Part shown: piece by piece, positions 54,722 through 64,000 of the stretch
Position numbering within the stretch: the first letter of the stretch is position 1
How the letters are laid out: each line of letters begins with the position of its first letter
NCBI GenBank assembly: GCA_013399115.1
Contig: VXAA01005610.1
Span: 168,171 to 232,170, forward strand
Source of the DNA: Anseranas semipalmata
Taxonomy: Eukaryota; Chordata; Aves; Anseriformes; Anseranatidae
Length of the DNA stretch: 64,000 bases
Direction of reading: 5' to 3'
Translations under genes and position numbers: made by a program
The notes under the pieces: generated by a model
The model's database searches: none
What the model saw: the letters and a program-made list of their open reading frames with translations, nothing else
Told to the model about the DNA's origin: nothing

Positions 54722-56473
54722 GTGAGTAAATTCTTTGGCTACAGGCAGGAGTGGCATCGTTGTGTTCCATGAGACATAGCTGGTCTTACAACTCCAGGGA
54801 TTTTTAGACATCAGTGGAGTTTGTAAGTCAGGAACATGGGAGGGATTGAATGCCCCGGCACTAAATTCATAACTGGAAGATACTGTTTTAGCCGTTGATG
54901 TTGTACAAGGCAATAGGATACTGTTAACTTTAGATACACTATTACAGAAAATAATATTAGAATTTTCATATCAAGATAACCGGTTTAGCTTTTTGTAGCC
55001 TGTGTTGTAGGTTTTATTCAATAGGTTATATCGTATGGGTGTGGATTTTAAAAATGGCTTTTGCTAGAAATGTGGCATGTATGTGTGTAGTGCATTTTAA
55101 ATTGTGCCTGATGTAGGGCTTAGGCTGTGAATCGTAAGAAGTAACTTTAATGCTTCTAAGAAATTGATCCAACATCTGGTAACAAATCATTTTCCAGCAA
55201 AAAAGGATGTCCTTGTTTACATCTTTAAGTGTTTCACATATCTTTGCTTGAAAATATGCTAGTTTTTAACCATTTTTAATACTAAGGAATCTCATAAGTT
55301 CAGTAATATTGTTTGGAAGGTTGAGAACTCTGTACACTTAAACTTATTAAATGTTCAGAAACATTTCATGTTGCAGGACATATGCATTTATTTAAGGTAT
55401 ATAGTTGGATGCTGGTATACTTAAATTGCTGACTGGGAGTTTAAGTTGCTGTGAATCACTGCTTTTTCTTTGGAGATAATGCGCCACCCTTTCAGTTAGT
55501 AAAGATACAGTTGGGACGCTTCATATGTGTGACATTAAACATATCAATGACATCTATACAGCATCAGTTTCCATCAGTCTTTTCAGATTGTCTTCTCATG
55601 TCAGGCAGAACTTAAAGAATTACAGTCTTCTAACTATGAATATGCAGGAATGATACTTGTATAAGTCCATAAAATGATTTATTGGACTTAAACAGCGATG
55701 CATAGTTGTGCAGGTTTTTTTCCTCCTTTCCACGAGGGCTAATCCTCATACTTACGTTTGGGGGATAGCTGTTCATTGAGTATGTAACACGTGAATATCT
55801 CTGTTAGAGCTGTGGCAAGAACTGATGTTTCAGCAGAACTGCATGGGAAGAGGAGTTACTGATCTTAGAGCCAAACAAGAAGCTGAAGTTTGCTTGCGGC
55901 ACTTGATCAGGTGCAGAACTAATTCAATTTAAGAATGTATGTTTTTAAGTGTGCTTTTATTTACTGTTCTGCACTCATTCTTTGCTCGTTGCTGCAGACA
56001 TTTGTTCAACAAATGATAAATCAGGTCATAATTACGTATAGCAACTTCTCTCTCACAGCAGTGGTTTATTTTAGTGGGGAACTTCACAAGATTAAGTTTC
56101 ATTTCTTCAGCTTAGGCTTTAAAGCTAGCCAGGTCGTACTTGTCGTCTTCTCTTAAGAAGAAATCCTTTTTAATTGTTATGTTTGACTTAAAATAGAGGA
56201 TTTGCTTTTGTGTCTGAAAGAAGAGCTAAGATGACAGCCGTGGTCTCAGAGATATTCTTATAGCAATGAGACTGGAGAGCAGGTGGAGACAAATACACTA
56301 AGTCGTCTGGAGCTGCTGTATGGCATTGCAGAGAAGCTGCCTGGCTGCCTCCCAAGTGTTGCTGCATAAAGAGGCTAGAACAGACGCCGACTGCATTGAT
56401 GTAAAAGTTTTCAGTTAACTTGGCTAGAATCATGCCTACAGATTAACTATTTTGTCTGTTAAAGAATGTTGCC

Positions 56474-56507
56474 TTTTTTTTAAAAAAAAAAAAACAAAAA
56501 CAAAAAA
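56474..56507. repeat. T8/A13 and (A)nC low-complexity tract
   Basis: TTTTTTTT followed by A13 and CAAAAACAAAAAAC. Self-complementary A/T run. Confidence 0.85.
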
Positions 56508-59500
56508 CTCTGGAGAATCTGCTGCCATAGAGCGAAAGCATCACACAATACCTTCCTCAGATGCATAGAGGGCAGGCTACTGCAGGCTGGGTATCCTTAC
56601 CTTATAGATCTGTCTTTGTAATTTCAAAATCATGTTAAATACTCAACTATACTGGTGCCTTCATTTCCTCAGTTGCTTTTTTGTAGAAGTGTTCAACCTC
56701 AACAGTTGTGCTTAAAAACCACACATATCAATTTGATGAATTTCTTAGAAGCACTTGTGGCCAGTAAATGAAATTCAGAGAACAATATTTCACTGCTGCA
56801 TCAGAGACACAGATGATTTTCTTAAGGTTTCCTGTTAGCTTGTGATTTTGTTGATGCTTCTTCCTAGAGAGAAGAATGCTGTGTTTGTATAGGTGTTTGA
56901 GTTCAGAAGTGGTGAAAATTGCTGTTGTGTTGAATTCTGCTTTACAGACCTCTGCTTTTCAGCAAGTAGGATTACAGTGAAATGACCCTAGTTTAAACTG
57001 TATATAACATAATTTCCATTGGGAAGCACAAGCACATGCCTTACAGTAGATTACATTCAGATGTATCCTGGAAATGTTCTGCAACTTCTTTGTTTAGGTG
57101 GGTGCCAACCTTGCCAAACCTGAAAAGAGATGAAAGTCCTAGTGCTTCTTGGAAGTAACGATTTTTAACTTCTGTGATTTAGATTTGGTTCTTGGCTAGC
57201 AGATAATTGATATTTCTCTTCAGATAATATTGTCCAGTAGCTTACTGAGCTTTACTGTTGATAGGGAAAATAGTAGGAAGACTTAGTGTTTTCTGTAAGG
57301 ATGGAAAGGGGAACAGGAAGAAATCAAAAGCAACAGTAACTGTGATTTCTTCTTTGAGGCTGGATTTTAAACACTTGATGGAGGCGGCTTGTTGGTATAA
57401 AAAGGGAAACAAATTTATGTATCTTCTGGGAATTTATTCTCGTGTACTTTTATATTTCCGTTTTCTTTTTTAAAAGATTCAATAAATAGCTTATGCCAAC
57501 AACAGTTTAGAATGTATGACTAAAATAAAAAGTCAGCAAATCAGCTCCCTGTGTCCAAGATACTTCCTTTGGGAGTTTTCACTTATAACACAAGTCAGAG
57601 CATTAATGCCAGAAGCAGTGACAAGAATGCACCTTGCTGCCCCGCTTCCAAAGCGTCACTAATATAAGCAGAAATACAGTAATGCCTGTGGCCCTTTTTC
57701 CTCTTCGCTAAAAATGTACTAAATACAGAATTATCTGAGCTACCAAAATTTGTCTTTGTTCTTTGTCTTACTAATTAGATAATCTTGGTCTTGAATTGTA
57801 AGGATATTCAAATACGGGTGTAGGCGAATGCCATGATTGTGTTATTTTCAGAGTGTGATTTACGGTAAGATGTGATTGTTTTGATGTTAATGGGAATTGG
57901 ATTATTAAAATTGTGCTAGCAAAGCCATCGTGCCTTATTGAAGTAGGTGTGATGTGTTTTATAGAAAACACAGCTGACGATTCCTGAGGAAAGTAAAGAT
58001 GGTTTGGAATTGGAAATTGGTTGGGATTTGATTCCCATTTCCTTCCTCTCCTCCTTCCTTCTTATGTTGATGTCTGATAAGGTCACAGAAAAAAAAAAAT
58101 GTAAAAAAGAAAATGAGGGACTCTTCCTAACCCTGTACCAACAGAAGTGTCTGAGAAGCATTACCTGATGGGACAGGCAAACAGGAGTGCTTGCAATTGT
58201 ATTTATTTTCTGTTAGAAATGAGTTTTGGAATAAGCTTTCTCTTGGAACAAAGTAAGCTGTTGACTTCTTTTCACGCATCTCCAAAAAACTGGATTTGCA
58301 TGCTGATTTTTAAGGGTGCTTTTATTTGGCAATCAGAGGATCTTTACATTTAGCAGGTTAAAATAATTCTGATAACCATTTTGAAGTCATGCTGCTGTTA
58401 CAAGTAGGTGGAAGCATCCAGTAGTTTGATGTCTAGTGTTTGCCATGCCTTGTAATCTCTGTATTTATTACTTGAAAGCTTAATTTCCAGCATAATAATG
58501 GCAGAAACAGTATTTCAGTTCAGGTTGGTTTTGGTAAGCTCTTAGAAATATTAATGCAAGATGGCAACTGGAAAATGTTATGTGAGGACTACCAGATGTT
58601 TGCGTTACTGGAAAGTTGATATAAATAAAAGGCTCCAGAGGGGATTATGGTGTTGGTGGCTTGCTAGGGATCAGATCCCAATCCCATTTGAGTGCTTCAG
58701 CAGTGTTTGGTACCCGGTCTCAGCAGTCGATTGAAAAATTCAGTCCTGCTTAATTTTCTGTTCTCTGATTAGGCATCATACCACTTAGGCATTTTCTTTC
58801 AGTTATTTTCAACTCCTCAGGAATCTGCTGGGATTTTAGAGGTGTGAGGTATTTCTAACAGTATGTCACTCTTACAAGAGAAGAACAACCTACAGAGGGG
58901 AGAAAAAACCATGCTGCTGCCAGCCTGTTCTCAGAATGAGAGGCTTCCCAGGGATCTTAGGGAGTTTTCTGGGAAAGAGTAGTCTTCCTAGACAATTTAT
59001 GGCTTTATCTTTTAATTTGGAAGATGACTTGAATGGTGTGAAAGTGCAAATGTTGTACTCTTAAAACAAAAAACAAAAAAACAACCAACCAACCAAAAAA
59101 CCCAACTGTTAAATCGGCAACTGAGTTACTTGACAAGTGGCAGGTAACAATTTACTCTACAAGCAGAAACTGACGCTGTAAAATACCTCTTACAATTTGC
59201 CCGTGAGGGAGAATCTAAAATAAAAGAGTTCACGGGCAATAACAAAATCCTTCTTTAAAAAAGATCAGGTTTCTTATTGAAGACAGCAGTGTGCTCAGGC
59301 CAGTTGTTTCTGAAAGTCCTAAGCTGGTGTGTTCAAATAGCATTTTTCCTTGTGAGAGAGAAATGAGGAGGAATGGATGGGCAGGAGGGAAAAGAAAGGA
59401 GGTGAAAAGCAGAATTTGGGGAGGAAGTAGTGAGAGATTTATTCCTTTTTAATGTAGTTATGATCTGAATTAAAAATATATATATATGAGGAAGGTTAAC

Positions 59501-62500
59501 ATCAGAGGAAAATAGTTTTGATGATTTAAGCTTTAAGTATCTCAGGACCTCAAAAGGATTAAAAATGGAAGTAAAAAGAGTGAAAGATGGGGCGGACATC
59601 TGTTGAAAACAGGAGTGATGACTGAAACACAATAGTTACTCTAAAATCAAAAAAAAGGGGTTTGTTTTACTTTTAAGAATTTGATTACTTCTTGTATTTG
59701 CTGATGTGGATGTGATTCTAATTACTTTGGGTAATTTGTAGTTGGGGTTAGATGTGATTAGAGGGGATACAGGTTTCTGCATCTGTTCAAACACCAGTGT
59801 GAAGCAGTCTTAGAAGAACGTCAAAAATACAACTTGATTTGTGACTGAAGAGCAGAGACTTTCGGTGGAGGATTTGTTTATAAAGGGAGAAGGTTATTTA
59901 GAGAACTCTTGGCTGCTTCTTACCACCGACTTCCTCTCTTTCCATGGTTTAGTTTTAGCTGTTTGCGATTTATCTGGAGAAATTTGGGAAGGAGGGGAAG
60001 CAGTGGTAGATGGTCTCCAGCTAAATAATGCTGGTATTTCCTTCTTTACTTAGGAAATATATGTAAAACTTGTTACTCTCCTTACAATGCTGACATTTCA
60101 CTGGCAGTGGTCCCCTATTTCATTTCCTCTTCCCTTCCCTATTCCTTAATAGTTTCACAGAAATGGTGATTTTTGTAGGTGACCTAGCAGTTTTTCCTTT
60201 TTATTTTTTTTTCCTGTTTTGTAACAGGAGGATTGGTTTAAGGGGAAAAAAAAGAATTTAAAACACTCCAAGAATGGAAAAGATTCCTTATTTTTGGAAT
60301 CTTTCTTGAAGTGGAATTTTAGTAACTGAATTCTGGTGACCTGCCAATATTCAGTGCATTATAAGATAACTATTGTATTAATTGTGTTGGAAATAATTTT
60401 TCTAGATAACTCTACTTTTTCATTATGTTGTACACCCACCCCACCCCCCAAAAAAAGGGGGAGCTAATTCTGGATGTTCTGACTTAAAATGAATTATCTG
60501 GAATACGCTGAATGAAGGTGTATGTGTCTGCATCAATCCATCAGTTTAAATCTTCCTTTTATGCAGTATTCAGAGGGCCCTGTTGTGACCCGAGGAATCT
60601 GGCCTTCTCTAATGTACCTGGCAACTTTGGGGTATAATAAAAGTAAATCAGAGGGTGTATTTTAAATAACAGAAGGTGCCCATCCAAGTTCCTGAATGCT
60701 CTACTGATGGTGTAAGGGGGTAAGCTACAAACGGAATTCAGACTGATATATAGTGGCTTGAAATAAAGAGAGAAGCACAGACACTCTCCACTGCTGGGAG
60801 AGATCTGTATTTTAAGACGACCAGGTTATCTGTATGTATTCTGCATCCCAAATGAGACGTTACAGGGCCTTCAGCCTGGTATGCATCTTTCACTGAAAGC
60901 CAGTTCATTCCTTTTTATCTCTCTGCTCCAATGGTGTTGCTTTTTCCAGTCTGTTTTCTTATGACTGAATATTTTAAATGAAACTCCATGTATCGTTCTG
61001 AGTTTTTAGGGCACTTCACAGGGTACAGGGTCAGTAAGATCTTTTGGGTTGGGGAGCACAGAAGGTAGAGGACAGCGTAGTGCACATGCTCCTGGTTTTT
61101 AGGAAGCTTTCGGGTGGAATTCACCAACCACTGTTTTGACATAAATTATTCTTCCTTCAGATTCAGTTACGGTTAAATCTGTATATATCTCCTTCGTGTT
61201 TCTCCTTTCTAGTTCACTTATTTTTTCCAGGCAGTGATTAGCTTCTTGTTCTTGGCGAATCGTTCCCATTACTTCGTTCCAGAAGGATAAGCCTCTCGCT
61301 TTTGTAAACCAGCTTCCTTTCAACACGTAGATTTCTGGTATGGGTCACTTTCGTCTTTTGAAAGTGTTCATTTCTAATCTAATCTATTTTTATTACTGCA
61401 GGTTGTTTGCTACCTTGGTGCAGTTTCTTCTACACCCCCATGTTAATAATTAGGCAATTTTGTGTAACCGCTGGAGTTGGCTGGGCCTGACTTCCAGCCT
61501 GCATTTGTAACTAGACAAGATTTCCTGCCGCACAGACGATGTAATGCTTGTAATCAGTACTGCTTGGCAGCCATTAGCACAGCCCATGTGAAAGCTTTGC
61601 CGAGCCCATCAGTGCTTTCTTCTCTGGTATTCCAAGCAGGAAAATAGTGGTGTAATGTCCTCTTTAGCATATACATTAAAATCTGAAAACTTACTCATCC
61701 GCTGGTTAGATAGCACTGCATACCACTTTGCTCTTTCACTTAACTTGCTTTTTTTTCTTCTTTATGGCAGCAAATTCCGACCTTCCATTGTCATTTCCAA
61801 GGCTGTGAAGAATGTGGGGAGATAATGGTCTTTTCCTGTGCTTCCATTTCTCATCCCCCTTGTTTTATTGCTGCAATTGTCTTTGTCCCGCTCCTTTTCT
61901 CTGCATGTTGTGCTGTTCTTGGGTAGTCTTTGGACAATCTTTGATAACCTTGCTTGGCCCAGAAGTAACCACCCCAGTTTTTGAAACGCTTGCTTGAAGC
62001 ACATTTATTTTACAGACTTCAGTAAGCTCACTTTCACCGAATAACGCTCACAGAAAATGAATATACTTGAAAATTTCTACTGTAAACTACTGGTTCCTTA
62101 AAAGGTAGTTCGTTTATCTTGAGAGGAAATAGAAATTGACGGGCTGTTTAGCAAAATTGAGTTATTTTGAGGCCTGTTCTAGAATTATTGGTTGAGCTGA
62201 CACTCCCCACCTCTCTCAGGCCAAAGCTTTGCTGCTCACAGAATAGTTTTGACTGTTGATTCCTGCACTGGGTGGAGTTTTGAGCTGAGATGTCTCAGTA
62301 TGGCTGCTAAGTCGGGAGGTAATTGTTAGGACAGGGTGGCAAGGGAACATTTCCTGTGCTTCAGAAAGGTCTGATCTGGCTCTGATTCTTAGAGAAAACT
62401 TCTGCATCTGGAAGTGGTTGTGAATGAGGTGAGAATTTTTTTTTTTTAACTGTAATCTTACATATGTCCCGAGACAAGTGCTGTTTGTTTATATCCAAGA

Positions 62501-63039
62501 AAGTAAGAGCCTTGCATGCTATACATGGACTCTTAGGGATCCATAAGGTAATATTTTGTCTTTCATTTCCCGTGACTTGATATTTATGCTTGTACCTTCA
62601 CGCTTGTCCCTGCCTTTCCTGGCCGTGAGGAACTTTGATATCCGTACTATTTACAGAATGGCTTCTTAAAACCTCTGCCTGCAGCGCTTTCTAATTCACT
62701 CCTAGTTCCGAGATGCCAGGGCTGTTACTAAAGATGTGTGAACTGGTAAAGTATTAAGTGTTCGTGAACAAATAAACACCGGGGTGCCCTGCTGATTTTA
62801 GAAACTTAATGTATGGAGTATGTTAAATCAGCTGTGGTTCTTTCTAAAAGTGTTTAATATTGGTCCATAGCAGAGGAGTGATTTGGTGTTTGAGGGTGGA
62901 GCAGCACATGGCAGTTCCAAGGCACACTTCTAAGGATATGTTTCAGTGAACTGTGTGCTTCCCATTAGTGTGCTTGGTAAGCAAGGCAAGTGGCAAATCT
63001 TTCCTGACTTGTCTTATTTATTTATTACAAAAATTTACT

Positions 63040-63054
63040 AAAAAAAAAAAAAAA
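63040..63054. repeat. Poly(A) tract, about 15 A
   Basis: A15 after ATTTACT. No retroposon body recognised. Confidence 0.85.
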
Positions 63055-64000
63055 GCTAATGGATATTACATTATTATTATTTTGCTATAGCATTAAAAGT
63101 GTATGCGATCCCACTTGATGACAGGTATTAGATGGTTGGTTGCTGTATTGAGCGAGGGATATGTTATAGTTTAACATCTTTTTTCTTAACTGTATTTAAT
63201 TGCCTCACAAAGCATCTGTAGAAAGCTTTGACATACTAAACTGAAAGTATTTTCCAAATAATAGAAAATCTCTAAAATCTAGAACCTATGTCCCCTTTGG
63301 GCCCTTTTAAAAGGGTAACGAATGACGTGCTGGCATGCAGCAATTCTATTAGCACGCTGTCACAACTTTTATTACCATCTGCCTATCCAAGCCATCTGGG
63401 AGGAAAGGATATAAGATATGAAAGTGACAGTTACTCATAGGAAATTAAATAGTCCTGTGTATCCCAAGCTCATGCATTTGTCTAGCCTGTAGAGCTCAGA
63501 AGCTTTCTAAAACTTATTTACTTAAGTAAGGTGGAGGTAATATTTAGATACAGCTTATGTTCTGCATTTCAAGTGGATTTTGTCTGTGGAAGTTTTGATT
63601 TTTTCTTCAGGAAATTTCAAAATCTGTTTAGTTCCCCGGTTTTGTGACTGATGGCCATGGTCTTGAGGAGTTTGCTCCTTGAAGACCCTGGGATACCAGG
63701 GTCCTGCAGACCTTGGAAACCATGGGAATGTAGAGCTACATCCGCTTTCCATCCAGGAAAGCTCTCAGCTTCTCAGGGTGTTCCAACAGCCGTGATGAAT
63801 GGGCCATTGTAACATAAAAATATGTTGTTGTCTCCTCTTTCCCTCCTTGTTAATACCCCATTTTTTACTGTAAAGGGAGGTGTTACCACTAAATTTACCG
63901 TGTCTTTGAGAAAGACCCACTGGAGTCTTTTAACTGTGTAATCACCTTTCATGTTGAACCCCATCACTTAATTGCTTCAGCTTACCAGGAAGGCAAAGTC

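Larger units (their letters stand above)
52301..64000 (+). other. SPOP: Probable SPOP intron 1 / 5' region, no coding exon seen
   Basis: 11.7 kb of AT-rich sequence to the window end. I searched for the SPOP N-terminal and MATH-domain coding sequence and found none. Frames here are short and on both strands. One exon-like noncoding segment (54650-54721) is listed. Simple A/T tracts are common. Confidence 0.5.

Noticed and set aside
52301..64000. SPOP coding exons
   Set aside because: I searched for the N-terminal and MATH-domain sequence and saw none; the SPOP label is kept only as a synteny-based inference for the promoter.

Overview
The window is vertebrate nuclear DNA, most likely from a bird. 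Small exons sit in short introns, GC-rich CpG-island promoters are separated by AT-richer DNA, and there is one 5'-truncated CR1 LINE copy (about 50288-50550), a retroposon family typical of birds and other sauropsids. Three runs of N (12832-13502, 34141-34556, 51075-51121) each fall inside a CpG island, the usual failure of GC-rich avian promoters to assemble.

Two protein genes are certain and lie in tandem on the + strand. FAM117A has coding exons 2-8 between 25445 and 32308; its first exon is presumably lost in the 12832-13502 gap. SLC35B1 (the ER ATP/ADP exchanger AXER) has coding exons 2-9 between 34613 and 37813; its first exon is in the 34141-34556 gap. All visible exon junctions are GT/AG and in phase. 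The order FAM117A-SLC35B1 matches human 17q21.33, where KAT7 and SPOP flank the pair. From that synteny, the CpG island at 1-720 is probably the KAT7 promoter (gene leaving to the left, - strand). The island at 50940-52300 is probably the SPOP promoter (+ strand, coding exons beyond the right edge). No coding sequence of KAT7 or SPOP is visible, so both names are inference.

Layout: 1-720 CpG island with five YY1-type sites; 721-11.9k intergenic, with two exon-like noncoding segments on +; 11.9-13.56k FAM117A promoter with an array of CCAAT boxes; 13.5-25.4k FAM117A intron 1; 25.4-33.67k FAM117A body and 3'UTR; 33.8-34.76k SLC35B1 promoter; 34.6-38.1k SLC35B1; 38.1-50.9k an AT-rich interval with no recognised gene, but with a well-formed two-exon + strand candidate gene (49448-49818) and a weaker - strand exon chain (43910-44803); 50.9-52.3k putative SPOP promoter with an NRF1-type array; 52.3-64k probable SPOP intron 1.

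The most unusual pattern is in the promoters. Three successive CpG-island promoters each carry a homotypic array for a different factor: YY1 CCAT(C/G)TTG about 5 times, NF-Y ATTGG 7 times, and NRF1 GCGCATGCGCA about 8 times. All have centre-to-centre spacing near 50 bp. The NRF1 island also carries an unexplained 16-bp word in three copies.
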